A DNA stretch of 64,000 bases from Arion vulgaris (GCA_020796225.1 CM036761.1:38500428-38564427), one strand, 5' to 3'. Counted from the first letter of the stretch, positions 33,376-45,316 are shown. Translations and numbers: made by a program. Notes: a model not told the origin generated them from the sequence alone.

Positions 33376-33754
33376 ACAGACAAAACTAAATTACGAATAT
33401 TCAATTCCAATGTTGTCTGTATCCAACACATGCAGATGTAGTTGATAAATGCATAAATATATAGGAAGTTAAGTTGAGTGCATTTGAAAATAGATGTCTG
33501 CAAAATGTAATGAACATAGAATGGGACGGATTTCAGAAGAAATGATGAAATCAGAGAAATGTCTGGTCAACCGCTTAGCAACAACTGTTATAGGAAAGAA
33601 AAGATATGTTTGGCATATGTTATTTTTTTTTATATTTCATGTGACTGACAGACAGGCAAACAGTTTTAACCAAGATCAGAAAGTTTATAGTGTTTATATA
33701 GTCAGTTTGTGGCTGCAGAGTGGTTTGGGACTAATACTTTTATTTTTTTCTGTA

Positions 33755-33835
33755 GAGATGGGAGTACACATGGTTACTCACCGAAGTGCAATGATGATGA
33801 TTCAATCAATCAGCCAATCTGTAGAGTTTATGCTT
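33755..33835 (+). repeat. SINE-N fragment
   Basis: GATGATGATTCAATCAATCA tail as at 9945 and 45415. Confidence 0.5.
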
Positions 33836-33896
33836 TATCACTGTTTCTTAGACATCTTCAAGTATTTGCTTATTTGTATGTTATTGAAGCTACTTT

Positions 33897-34018
33897 TACC
33901 TCTGAAGTCGGAGTAAGACTCGCCTGAATAATGAGGAAGATTATGATTAGGAAAACAAGCCTTCGCGAACAAATCAGAGGCGTAATGACTACTCCCGAAG
34001 TCATAACATTCGACAAAG
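33897..34018 (+). repeat. SINE-C copy
   Basis: ACCTCTGAAGTCGGAGTAAG to ATTCGACAAAG. Confidence 0.75.
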
Positions 34019-34289
34019 AAATCACTCTTTGTGGATAGATACCATATTTTAGTCGCAGTAATACTTTGATAATGCGTGATAACCTTTGATCTTTGTGTGA
34101 GCATAACGTCTAGGAATACTCCTGAAGGGGACAGCTTTTTATGGTTCAGTTTATTATCCTTGTAATAAATGTGTGAATAGTGATAAAGGGCATCCATATA
34201 TCTTCTTGTTTATTGTGTTGCCTCATAAATGTAAACCATACAAGAAATAGCAAACACAATTTTTTAAATCACGAAATTAGGACCTCTTG

Positions 34290-34640
34290 TTGTATCGTCA
34301 AACTGCTACCTGGTTGTTGCACAGTATCGTTTTTGTCTGTTTTTGTCCTGCACTGTTCTAGTTGCCTTGGTGATAGATATTTTTACTCTTTGACAGCATT
34401 CTGCTATGCCATCTATCCCTTGTTTTCTTGGTCATCCTCTCGCCTTCTTTCCTGATATTCTGTTATCAAAGACTGGTTACAGTGTACTTTGATTACATTC
34501 TTATTATGTTGCCGAACCACTTCATTCTTTGTCTCTCGATGTAATTCAAGCAAGGTTCTGTCTCAGCTTTCTCTCTTATTATGTTTGCGACTCTGTCTCT
34601 TCTTGTGTTGGTAACTTTTTTTAAGACACCGCATTTCACA
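34290..34640 (-). pseudogene. LINE 3' fragment
   Basis: The minus strand encodes, in broken frames, NTRRDRVANIIREKAETEP and WFGNIIRM. The pattern is the RTE/CR1-type C-terminus with no intact frame. Confidence 0.55.
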
Positions 34641-35055
34641 GTGACTCTAAGGAACCGAAACGTTATGTTCGATACAAAGATTTTAGCGGTATCGGCCTGA
34701 TACTTTCACAGGTTTAATCAACCGAAATGTTGTATTTTCATTGAGCTGGCTACTACCTGGATTTGTGTAGAAATACTTCCATACACTTGACATGATAATA
34801 TCTTTGCGATATTTAGAGGTCACTGGACAGGACCATCCTTCCGTTGATCCGTTGACTGTAAGGATATCATTTCTGTTTCTTTAACTTGGAAAAAAACTCG
34901 TTATATCAGACACCATACCTTGCTTGTTCATTGTCAAGAATAACAGAGTATGTTCAGTTCTTCCCCTATATCTTAGTGAGATCCAAATGTGAGTTTTTTT
35001 AAAATTAGATATGCTTAGGAGTTGAAAATTCGGGGGAACATATCGGTGCTCACAT
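34641..35055. other. Unrecognised, with Penelope-like motifs
   Basis: GGAACCGAAACGTT (34651) and CAACCGAAATGTTG (34718) recall Penelope/hammerhead cores. Otherwise nothing. Confidence 0.3.
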
Positions 35056-35066
35056 CCTCCGTATCA

Positions 35067-35751
35067 GTGCTATGTACGAAGATCTACAAATCTGAGGTGG
35101 TCAGACCAGATCAGATCTGGAGAATACCCTGGGGGCGGCCGTGGTAATACTGAGCAAATAGGCAATTGAACAAAGACATGTTTATACAGTATTACATAAG
35201 TAGTGAAAAGTTCATGATTAAATATGAACATAAAAATCACTCACAACACAGTTTGTTTAACATCACTCACAACACTGTTTAAACATCACTCACAACACTG
35301 TTTAAACATCACTCACAACACTGTTTAAACATCACTCACAACACTGTTTGTTTTAACATCACTCACAACACTGTTTTTTAAACATCACTCACAAAACTGT
35401 TTTTTTAAACATCACTCAACACTTTTTTTAAACATCACTCACAACACAGTTTAAACATCACTCACGACACAGTTTAAACATCACTCACAACACTGTTTAA
35501 ACATCACTCACAACACTGTTTAAACATCACTCACAACACTGTTTAAACATCACTCACAACACTGTTTAAACATCACTCACAACACTGTTTAAACATCACT
35601 CACAACACTGTTTAAACATCACTCACAACACTGTTTAAACATCACTCACAACACTGTTTGTTTAAACATCACTGTTTATGTTCATATTTATTCATTAATT
35701 TGTCATTATTTATGTAATACTGTATATACTTGTCTGTGTTCAATCGCCCAA
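35067..35751 (+). mobile_element. Element E copy 2: foldback element with an internal minisatellite
   Basis: CCTCCGTATCA at 35056-35066 and 35752-35762 is a perfect 11-bp TSD. Arms 35161-35234 and 35675-35748 are inverted copies of each other (about 74 bases). Between them lies a 23-bp array. No coding frame. Confidence 0.8.
35240..35672. repeat. 23-bp tandem array inside element E
   Basis: About 18-19 units of ACATCACTCACAACACTG + TTTAA with a few length variants. Confidence 0.95.
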
Positions 35752-35764
35752 CCTCCGTATCATC

Positions 35765-36197
35765 ATGCTGCGAAATGACGGGTAAAAAAGTAAAACAACA
35801 CATCCTAAATTTACAAATGTACAGAACTTGGTTTTGGCTTTAAAAGAGCTTGGCAGTTCTAGTGCCCATTGTGTCCCGAGTATGTGACCTGGATTTCAAG
35901 ATCACTGATTACAGAAAGTACTTTAAATTGTCACCTGCGGACATCAGGTGCTTAACTCTCTCAACCGTGACTCTCAGAAGGTACTAGGACTCGTGGCATC
36001 CGATAACATGTTGCCGGGGGACACGGTATGACCACACTGACACAACATAATTTAGCATTGCTTTTCACACAGCAAACTCATAAACTCATATTAGAGTTGG
36101 TTGTGGTTTTTCCCATGGGTTATAAAGTGATTTGATACTATGAGCGTCCAGTTCGTCCGATCTGGAGTTCCCTACTTGTGACAGTATACACTAAGTA
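35765..36197. other. Nothing recognised
   Basis: No repeat match or domain seen. Confidence 0.4.
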
Positions 36198-36440
36198 GCA
36201 GTCTCCATGGCTAAGTGGTGACGCCCTTGCCTTGAGCATAGAAGGTCGCGGGTTCAAATCCGGACCGCGCTGTTCTGTTCACGGGTACACTTTTTCCAGA
36301 GACTTCTATGATTCATAGACTGCTACGGACTTCGTGCTTTGTGCAATACTTCGTAGCGTGCTATATCTGCGGAGAGGGACTGAGACATGTGGGATAAAAC
36401 GGTGCAATGAAATCACTTCTTCTGCCGTATACCCTTTCTA
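36198..36440 (+). repeat. SINE-G copy, clearest tRNA-derived head
   Basis: TGGCTAAGTGG (A box, 36209-36219) and GGGTTCAAATCC (B box, near 36249) lie about 40 bases apart. The body follows. Confidence 0.8.
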
Positions 36441-36534
36441 GTCAATAAACCTTTACGTAAGAAAAATAGGAATGTTTTGAAGGAAGGACTTAACATTTCT
36501 GCCGTTGTATTATTTTCTCATAGGTCCGTGTCAT

Positions 36535-36632
36535 ATATGTCATATCTGACTTATTTTGTGTGAAGACTTGCTTTCTTTGTCATCAGTGTACCTCGACATT
36601 CAGACAAACTTTACTCCGACTTCAGAAGTAAT
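36535..36632 (-). repeat. SINE-C fragment
   Basis: AAGACTTGCTTTC and ACTCCGACTTCAGAAG in family order. Confidence 0.65.
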
Positions 36633-37048
36633 TTCTTGGTATATACTTTTCTATGTTTGTCTCATCAAGGCATTCAGGATCAAAATACTGCAATTTTCTT
36701 TATCCTGTATTTTTATTTTACATAAACACCCATCTTCGTTGTTCAATTATTGCATTATGTATGTATGTATTCTTTTCTGTGATAATGTACGGATTCTTTT
36801 ATAACAGTTATATTCAAAGACATTGATGCGCTATTCAGAAGGGAAGCAATGACACATTGCTTCCTCAGCCGACCAGATGCACAAGAATCCCTTCAAGTTT
36901 CTAACTATAGCAACGCGTAATAAACAACATTTCCACCAGATTACATTTATCAAGCAAGTTAACTCAAACACAGAAAACGCACGTCCCAATTAATCCGTAG
37001 TGAAGAAACAATCACAAAGTATCCGATAATATCACCAGCTTGTCGTTA

Positions 37049-37390
37049 TCTTCGAAATCTCAATTTCGACCACTTGTTAAACCACTCTTTGTGATCTGTA
37101 TGTGGTCTGAGCCTAAGATCAACCACTTGTTAAACCACTCTTTGTGATCTGTATGTGATCTAAGCATAAAAGCGATTGTACTTTGTGCCAGTTATGCACC
37201 TACAAGTAGGCCAGAACATCCAATTTCTGCGCTGCTTTTTATTTACTCGGATAGCATCCCTAGGGCCTACATCAGTCGCCTCTTACGACATGCATTGTAG
37301 GTCGCAGTGGTACTATTCTTTGCTTCCCTTGCGGGCCCCAACATCACACGGGCGTTTGCTCCGCCTGAGAGCTCCGGCAACACAGGGGCG
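37049..37390 (-). repeat. SINE-B copy with duplicated tail and partial second head
   Basis: ACCACTTGTTAAACCACTCT occurs twice (37070, 37122). At the other end a second partial head follows to 37390. Confidence 0.8.
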
Positions 37391-37820
37391 TCCCCCGCTT
37401 GTGAATCGTAAAATGGTGTTAAGTTCTGCAAAATACAGTAACGATTCATGAACACTTTATCAGCAAAGCCGTATTGCCTAAAGCTCACGGACTGTTCATA
37501 AAATAAAACCTTGTTATCTTAGACCAGTTTGAAAGCGTACAGTACATTTGTAACCAGCACTCCTGTTATCGTGACAAATCTGGGTTTCAGGTTATTGCCA
37601 AAATAAAGAAAAGTTATCAGTTATTATTAGCTGTGACAAATGTTGACTTTTGCTTTTAGGAATAACATCTAGTAAGGTTACGTCAGATTGATTTCAGTAC
37701 TGTCATGTTATCTCAACTACATGTCAAAGCGGTTCTCAAGCCTTTATATGTATGGAACTATCCGTTATTTTGTGATTATGTAGTACTTGCCGTTCAGACC
37801 GGTTAGGGTGGATTTCTATA

Positions 37821-37945
37821 TCTTCTTGTGTTTGCCCAGGCGTAGTCAGGGCGCCTAGTATGGCCCTCTGACTGATTTTTTCGTGGAAATTTGCTTTCCT
37901 TATTACCAGTGTATTCTTCCATGCAAGTGTGTCTTCTCCGACTAT
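37821..37945 (-). repeat. SINE-C copy
   Basis: AGGCGTAGTCAGGGCGCC and CTGACTGATTTTTTCG identify it. Confidence 0.75.
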
Positions 37946-38429
37946 AGTAAAATAAGGTGTATATTAGATATAGAAATACGTGCTGGGGGGTATCCCGTGA
38001 AACAGCATGAGAACCGCTGCGCGATGTCAACATGACATAGTATCGTTATGATTATCATCTGTTAAATATACAACAATTAGGATGACAACGTTATGATAAT
38101 ATTTGAAGGATGCCAGGGACAAGAAGCTAAACAAACAAGAGATATTGTTCCCGTGGACGCTCCCATTAACTCAGGGGGTGAAAACCGCGTTTCAGTTAGT
38201 ATTTAAAAATATTTTTTTTACATCTTTAAAAAAAAATTAATTAAACGTGGATGTGTTATTACTTATTATCCTGTCATGTTACACATCGGAAAGATAACAA
38301 GTGTAAAAATATAACATCGTCATGAATGACTTCTTCTTGAAATAGATTGTTTATCTAATCTGACATAGATGGTAATAACATCATCATGGTGTGCCATACT
38401 GCCTGACATGGCGAGAAATCGTTCAGACC

Positions 38430-39165
38430 AGAAACCATGCTCTCCAGTAATGTTATATTTAAACCAATGTTACATTTAATGCTACTTATGGTTGGTGAAT
38501 CATTGACTATTACACACAAAACCGCCGAGTGGTTACCGGGGCCCAAAAATTGGGGTGTAAAGAATAGAACCACTGTTACCTGCCACGCATGTCGTAAGAG
38601 GCGACTAAGGAGGTATGACTGAAATCGGATGCATGTGTCCTAGACGTATAGAAGTCTATGCGTTTAGGGCCTACCAAACCAATGTGCAACGTATGCACGT
38701 TCTTGGCAAAGATCAAACATATCACAAAGACTGATTACAATTGGTCGTAAAGAACGAACGCAAAGAAGAAGAAGACACACAAAAACAAGAACGAAAATCC
38801 AGTCCATCGAAACTAAATGCTACAGAAAGATCTTACTAATACCATGGACAGAAAAAAGAAAGAACACTGATGTCCTGAAAGAACTAAATGTTAAAAAGAA
38901 TTGGCTGATAAACACCATACTATACAGAAAAATAGATACTTTGGTCACATCAAGCGTCACGATGACCTGGAAAGAACAATATTAGAGGGCAGGGTCCCAG
39001 AACGCAGAGGCAGACCACGAAGAAGATGGCTACAAGATATTAAAGAAACCATGGACATAACCATCGACGAAGTGGGTGAACTGGTTAGAGACAGTGATTT
39101 TCAGATCAGCTACAAAGAGAGCAACGTCCTATAAAGGATACGCACCTTGAAGATGATGATGTTAC
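38430..39165 (+). pseudogene. LINE 3' end, GRPRRRW family, split by SINE-A
   Basis: 38430-38521 joins 38785-39165 to give the same order as the reverse of 5935-6370. The frame ends RTILEGRVPERRGRPRRRW, LQDIKETMDITIDEVGEL. A GATGATGATG tail is present. Confidence 0.8.
38522..38774 (+). mobile_element. SINE-A copy nested in a LINE, 10-bp TSD
   Basis: ACACACAAAA at 38512-38521 and 38775-38784. Confidence 0.93.
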
Positions 39166-39503
39166 ATTTAATGTGACCGCAGTATTTCAGTTTCCAAGAC
39201 GATATTGTTTGTGGGCCAGTATTTCTCTCTATGTTCAGGTCGTGTAAATGTTTGTGTAATGCTTCTTAGTTATATTTACGCCTGTCTGCTGCCTAGACTC
39301 GAAAGGGGAGCAAAGAATAATAACACTTCGACCAACAAGGAATATCGTAAGAAGCGAATATTGTAGGGGCATAGACAAGCTACCCTAGTAAATAAAAAGC
39401 GTCGCAGAAATCGGATCTGCTGGCCTACTTGTAGGTGCATAACTGCTGCAACGTACAATCTCTCTTAGGCTCATATTACACATAAATCACAAAGAGTGGT
39501 TTA

Positions 39504-39713
39504 GGGCGATTGAACGACCAGGTATACACAGTATTACATATTTTCATATTTAATCATTAATTTCTCACTACTAATGTTATACTGTATATACCTGTCTGTG
39601 TTTAATCGTCCATTTACTCAGTATTACCGCAGCCACCCAAACGATTTTCTCCAGATCTGATCTGATCTAGTCTGACCACCTCAGATTTGTCGATTTTCGT
39701 ACATCGCATTATG
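39504..39713 (-). mobile_element. Element E copy 3, nested in SINE-B, 13-bp TSD
   Basis: AAAGAGTGGTTTA at 39491-39503 and 39714-39726. The short inverted arms are present without the minisatellite. Confidence 0.85.
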
Positions 39714-39736
39714 AAAGAGTGGTTTAACAAGTGGTT

Positions 39737-40168
39737 CTTCTTCTTCTTTGCGTTCGTTCTTTACGACCAATTTTAATCTCTCTTTGTGATATTTTTTATC
39801 TTTGCCAAGAACGTGTATACGTTGCACATTGGTTTGTAGGCCCCTAAACGCATAAACTTCTACACGTTTAGGACATGTGATTCCTTCTTCTTCTTCTTCT
39901 TCTTTGCGTTCGGTTTCGTATGATCGTCTAAATCATGAGATGGGTTATCTCTATGAAGCTGCATGTCAGTTGGAGTTCTTCGAGAGTTCCCATAGCTTGG
40001 TCTGTAAGCTTTGTTCATGAGGCCATGTTTCATTTCGTTGGTGTATATATGATGATGTGATTCCGATTTCAGCCAAACCTCCGTATTCGCCTCTTACGAC
40101 ATGCGTGGCAGGTAACAGTGGTTCTATTCTTTACACCCTAAATTTGGTCCCCGGTAACCACTCGGGCG
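39737..40168 (-). mobile_element. SINE-A copy nested in SINE-B, 11-bp TSD
   Basis: AACAAGTGGTT at 39726-39736 and 40169-40179. It is interrupted by the LINE-D tail. Confidence 0.93.
39885..40054 (-). mobile_element. LINE-D 3' tail nested in SINE-A, 10-bp TSD
   Basis: ATGTGATTCC at 39875-39884 and 40055-40064. The 3' end reads CCGAACGCAAAGAAGAAG on the minus strand, matching the SINE-A terminus. Confidence 0.85.
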
Positions 40169-40203
40169 AACAAGTGGTTGATATGGGGTGTTAGAAGAAG
40201 ATA

Positions 40204-40614
40204 CAAATTTCTTATACAGCTGTTACGTTATTCCTTGTTCATCTTGATTAGATCCTGTTTCTTTATCTGTTCTTACATAAATGGACACTTAGGTTTTCCA
40301 AAGTAGTGATAAAAATAAGACAAAAGAAATGGGCATGGTTTAACAGTAGAATGAGGCCAGAGATGCTCAGATTTAACCTAAATCTGTCATCATCTATCAA
40401 TCAGTGTGTCACATGTCAGTGTTTCGGCGTAGACAATCAAAGGTTTCTAAAACGAAAGTAATAATAATTGCGGAAACACCAGTGGTATATTCAAATATAG
40501 CAAACAAAATAAATGGTGCACGAAATTTGAATAGCTACAATTTCTTGTATTATTGTTAGTTATGTTCTGTTAGTTCTTTACATTTATCTTTTCTTCTGTA
40601 TTAAATGTATGGTT
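40204..40614. other. Nothing recognised
   Basis: AT-rich. Confidence 0.4.
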
Positions 40615-40762
40615 ATATCTGAAGTTGGAGTAGTAAGGCTCACTTGAATATTGAAGGACTTTAGTGATAAGAAACGCAATCCTTCAAGCAAAAATAGTCA
40701 GACACGCCATACTAGACGTAATGACTAAGCCTGAATTTATAACGAGTGAACACAAAAAAGTG
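40615..40762 (+). repeat. SINE-C copy
   Basis: TATCTGAAGTTGGAGTAG to GAGTGAACACAAAAAAG. Confidence 0.75.
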
Positions 40763-40802
40763 TGTTTAGCAGCATGTATGTTTGCTTTATCAGCCTTCTT
40801 CT

Positions 40803-41080
40803 GTAGGTTTGTTATGACGGGTGTATGTTTGTTATGACGGGTGTATGTTTGTTATGACGGGTGTATGTTTGTTACGACGGGTGTATGTTTGTTATGACGG
40901 GTGTATGTTTGTTATGATGGGTGTATGTTTGTTATTATGGGTGTATGTTTGTTATGATGGGTGTATGTTTGTTATGATGGGTGTATGTTTGTTATGACGG
41001 GTGTATGTTTGTTATGACGGGTGTGTTTGTTATGACGGGTGTATGTTTGTTATGACGGGTGTATGTTTGTTGTACCGATT
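40803..41080. repeat. 20-bp minisatellite, about 14 copies
   Basis: Unit GTTATGACGGGTGTATGTTT with point variants, decaying to 41110. Confidence 0.95.
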
Positions 41081-41110
41081 GTATTGGTTTGTTACGCCGC
41101 TTGCATGTTT

Positions 41111-42004
41111 GTATTAAATCTTGTATACATTTATTATACCGGGTATATATTGATTTTCCAGCTTTCTTTAGGTCTTCCTCTACCTATTTAGTCTCCCTGA
41201 TTTCATTTCAGTGCAACATGTGGGTGTTAGCAGTATCCATTCTTAATTTATGTTCCAAACTGTTCTATTTCCTCATGTTATGTTCTCATTGATATTGTTG
41301 ATGCCTGTGCACCGGATGATCTCCGTATTAGATAATCTTTGATCACAACAACTTCTGAGAATTATGTCCCCACATATTAATCCCGTTACAGTAATTAGAG
41401 AAGGAAACTCTCAAGTAACGATAGCCTCTGCTTGACGACAGTCACTAAGCTTTGGGTACACTACACATTTTAGCGATTCCAATTTCGAAAAAAAAAAAAC
41501 AGAAATAAAAAAAATGAAGACTTACAATGTAGTAAGAATAATTTTCAATAAAAGTCCAAGAGAATGAATGCCAAAAATTACAACAGCGGTTACTTTGATC
41601 AATAAAATAAGAAAGCATTATCAAATATAAAAAACGTGAGAAGGGTGGTATATGCTGAATGAGAGATGTACATAGAAAAAGGGGACAGACGAAGGACAGA
41701 AAGAATGAGAGAGAATGCATCGTCTGTATTCATTTTGTGTGTGAAAGAGCCTAAGATTTGTGGGAACAGATCGGGTGTTTGTTTGTAAGACGTCATCGAT
41801 CCGTTGGTGTGTCAGTGTGGATCAAATCGACAGAGTTGGCCATTGTTCCGCTTGCGTGATATTATTCTGTTACCCATTTGGAGGTGCTGCGCTGCAGTAG
41901 AGGATATATATTATTCCCAGAAAAAGGATATAGTACATGTTAGAATAAATTTGTGTTTAGACATGAATGTGAGGTGAAAGTAAACGTTCTATGATTGCTC
42001 GTGT
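41111..42004. other. Nothing recognised
   Basis: AT-rich with an A-run at 41487-41520. Short frames lack domains. Confidence 0.4.
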
Positions 42005-42310
42005 TTGTGATGTTCACATTATAGTCTGTAGTATGGAGAATCTTGTATTGTCCAATGTGTAGTCTGTAGTATGGAGTATTTTGTGTTGTCCAGTGTGTAG
42101 TATGGAGTATGGAGTATCTTGTGTTGTCCAGTGTGTAGTATGGAGTATCTTGTGTTGTCCAATGTATAGTCTGTAGTATGGAGTATTTTGTGTTGTCCAA
42201 TGTATAGTCTTTAGTATACAGTATCTTGTGATGTCAACTGTATAGTCTGTAGTATGAATTATATTGAGATGTTCACTGTATGGAGTATCTTGTGTTGTCA
42301 AATGCATAAT
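42005..42310. repeat. Irregular tandem array of about 35-40 bp units
   Basis: GTAGTATGGAGTATCTTGTG and TTGTCCAATGTGTAGTCT alternate in varied lengths. Confidence 0.85.
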
Positions 42311-42317
42311 CTAAAGT

Positions 42318-42390
42318 ATCTTGTCATACGGGGTAAAACAGAGTGCAATGAGTCAATCCTTCGTCTTTAGCCCCCTCTAGACCTTTCTGC
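42318..42390 (+). repeat. SINE-G 3' fragment
   Basis: GTGCAATGAGTCAATCCTTC as in the full copies. Confidence 0.55.
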
Positions 42391-42667
42391 ATATTTCGAG
42401 AAAAAAAAAACGAGATAACAAATAAAGGGATAAAAGTTCTCATTTTGCCCGTTCTCGTACGGTTATGCCAGATAATATCAGACACAATCTACAGAGCTCG
42501 TCTAGATGAAGAATAATAAGAACGACAGACAAAGTTTCTTGTGTAATATCAGAGATAAGATTTATTTATGTTTACGGATTTGGCTAGAATAATTTAAGAT
42601 AAGCTACAGGCTGGATGTGATTGGTGGGATTAGAATATAGGTCACAAGGTTTTCATTCTGAAAGACT

Positions 42668-43048
42668 GTTTTGTCTTCCTTTTGTCCTGTTGTAGATGAG
42701 ACTATTTCTTCTCTCTTCCTTTTGTCCTGTTGTAGATGAGACTATTTCTTTTGTCTTCCATTTGTCCTGTTGTAAATGAGACTGTTTTGTCTTCCATTTG
42801 TCCTGTTGTAGACGAGACTATTTCTTCTGTCTTCCTTTTGTCCTGTTGTAGATGAGACTATTTCTTCTGTCTTCCTTTTGTCCTGTTGTAGACGAGACTA
42901 TTTCTTCTGTCTTCCTTTTGTCCTGTTGTATATGAGACTTATTTTGTCTTTCTTTTGTCCTGTTATAGACGAGACTTTTTCTTATGTCTTTCTTTTGTCC
43001 TGTATTAGACGAGACTTTTTCTTATGTCATCCTTTGCCCTGTTATAGA
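42668..43048. repeat. About 40-bp tandem repeat, nine units
   Basis: Unit contains CTTCCTTTTGTCCTGTTGTA and GATGAGACTATTTCTT. Confidence 0.95.
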
Positions 43049-43049
<1 letters not shown>

Positions 43050-43089
<40 letters not shown>

Positions 43090-43122
43090 GTGTGTGTGTG
43101 TGTGTGTTCGTGTGTGTGTGTT
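43050..43122. repeat. (TA)n then (TG)n compound microsatellite
   Basis: About 18 TA units followed by about 16 TG units with one TC interruption. Confidence 0.95.
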
Positions 43123-43129
43123 TAAATGT

Positions 43130-43687
43130 AAGTCAAACTGCAATATTTTGTTGCAAGTCAGCAAACAAAAGTGAGCAGTGCCGAAAGGATGACTGAAGAG
43201 CGAAGGGAAAATGGCTGCTAAACGAGGTTGGAAATTGGCAATTTTCTATATTTGGCACATCTGCAAACTGACGGAAATGTCGCTTTATCGCTCTTTGATG
43301 AGCTTAGGCTGTGAGATTGCGTTTGTGGCAGGGGGGTCTGTGCTGTTGGGTAGGGACAAAAGATAGTGCCCCTCTTATATCCAGAGTTGCCCACCATTAT
43401 CACAACGTGAAATTCCAGTTGCTAAGCGGATTACCCCTGAAGGTATTTGTTTTCATGTGCCCTCAGTAAGGAACATTTTCCACGTAATTCTTTATTTCCT
43501 GTTAATTATTCTTCCACATTTCTTTCAGTGATCCGTCGTCTTATTTCCCATTCATTTGCTTAATTTTCAATACACGTTACTCTGTTCTATATCTTGTTCA
43601 TGATTTAGTTATATAAGGGAAATGAATGCATTAACACTATATATCAAACAGGGAAATAATCAAAACACCAATCTAGGTTCGGTGGTC
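43130..43687. other. Nothing recognised
   Basis: No repeat or domain seen. Confidence 0.4.
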
Positions 43688-43935
43688 TCTGTGGGTCTTT
43701 GGTGGGTAAGTGGTTAAGCCGTTGCCTTGTGAGTCAAAGGTGGTGGGTTCGAATCTGGACCACACCGTTCTGTTCACTATTCAAGAGGCACCTAGTATTG
43801 TTGCCGGAGCTATGGAGTTCGTTTTTTGTATATTATTCTCGACAGATGCCGTGCCATTTCTGCAGAGAGTTACCGAGCCATATGACTTAAAACATGATGC
43901 AATGAAGTCAATCCTTCGGTATTAAAACCCGCCTT
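43688..43935 (+). repeat. SINE-G copy
   Basis: GGGTAAGTGGTTAAGCCG (A-box region) and GGGTTCGAATCTGG (B box). Confidence 0.8.
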
Positions 43936-43954
43936 TATGAATCTATGTAGCATA

Positions 43955-44015
43955 GTACGACAGTCGGAATCGACGTTTCGAGCTAAATGTCTTTATCAAG
44001 CAAAAACTGTAAAAA
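43955..44015 (-). repeat. Penelope-like pseudo-LTR fragment
   Basis: The minus strand has GCTTGATAAAGACATTTAGC followed by TCGAAACGTCGATTCCGAC. Confidence 0.45.
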
Positions 44016-44699
44016 ATGTATTTAAAATAAAAAACTATTACGTTGTTATAGCAACGACACACAGAAAATGGATAATCATATATGTTACAAAGGAGTTACT
44101 CAAAACGGAACGAATTGTAAAAAAAAAATTGAGAAACTAAAACGAAAACAGAAATATTTTTAAAATCTTTTTTGCTTCAAACAATGTTATTCTATTTTGA
44201 GTCACGATTTGTTTCAAACAGGTAAATTCCTTATATAATTTAATTGTACTGCTGTTTTTCTTACAGTGCCATCATAGTTGGCTTTAAATACATCTAACAC
44301 CATTTTATTGTTAAAGAGCGTTTGGTCGACCGTTCTCACTGAATTAAACATTCTCGGAAATCAGACTACTAAAGTCACATGACCCTTGCATTTCAATATT
44401 GTTAGATAAAGGTGAATTCATATAAAAAATAACACAACATGCTAAAACAAGGTTATATTACGTTACAAATGAAATCAACGCCAACGAATATCAGTTTTAT
44501 TAACATTTTTCGTCAATAAATGAATTTATGTACTCAGAGAATTGTGTAAAATTGAAATATAAATTTTTCAGTGTTCTATCAAACGTATATAAAAGTCAGC
44601 GCACATCAAGTGAAATTTCCGGTTTTATTATATGAACGGCCTTATATTACCGTAGGCCATGGTTTAGTCCGCAGTTGTACTTAGTAAAACTAATGATCA
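44016..44699. other. Nothing recognised
   Basis: AT-rich, no domain or repeat match. Confidence 0.4.
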
Positions 44700-44865
44700 A
44701 CAAATAAACTGTGTACGTGTACAGGTATTAAGAGCTTCCGAAAAAAACAAATAAACAAATACAGGATTCGAACCACCTACCCTCATTTCTTACGACACCC
44801 ATCGCCTAGCCTAGCAATACGAGCGTCCTTACCAACCCAACCTGCTAGCCATGCTTGATCTCATC
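44700..44865 (-). repeat. SINE-I copy, tRNA-derived
   Basis: The minus strand has TGGCTAGCAGG...GGTTGG (A-box region) and GGTTCGAATCC (B box). Related copies at 59010 and 60145. Confidence 0.65.
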
Positions 44866-45109
44866 TTAGTAAAACTAACTAACTTTCATAATGTGTTTTG
44901 ATATCTCAAGTTCTTGATATATTTACTTGTGTTTTTGCTGTTCTATCTATTTATTTTAACATATTATAAACTAATGATTGTGCATTAGAAGGTCAGTAAA
45001 TCGATATTATTGCACTCAAGGACAATATATCCAAGTCCATTCCGGGTAATATCGTTGATAAAATTATCACCTAAATAGTACATTCTCTAAAGCTCCCATG
45101 CCTGCATTT

Positions 45110-45316
45110 TTTTTTTGGATCCCGAAGCACTTGAGCTTTTCAGCTCTTCGGCTCGGTGCCATGGACATCGCAACCCTTCGGTTCGGTGCCACGAACACCG
45201 TAAATCTGGGGAATCTGTGACTTTTTCTGCCATCCCGCGAAATTGAACCCGCACACACAGAGGGATAGTCACCCGTAGTCCCAACGCGCTACGAACACGC
45301 TGGGCAGACGGGCGAG
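45110..45316 (-). mobile_element. SINE-F copy with 10-bp TSD
   Basis: GCCTGCATTT at 45100-45109 and 45317-45326. Reversed poly-A at the left. Confidence 0.9.

Larger units (their letters stand above)
39288..40203 (+). repeat. SINE-B copy split by two insertions
   Basis: The parts 39288-39503, 39727-39736 and 40180-40203 make one SINE-B once element E and SINE-A are removed. Confidence 0.85.

Noticed and set aside
33494..33916. 140-residue open frame in the presumed intron
   Set aside because: Crosses SINE-N and SINE-C sequence, no domain recognised; treated as chance.
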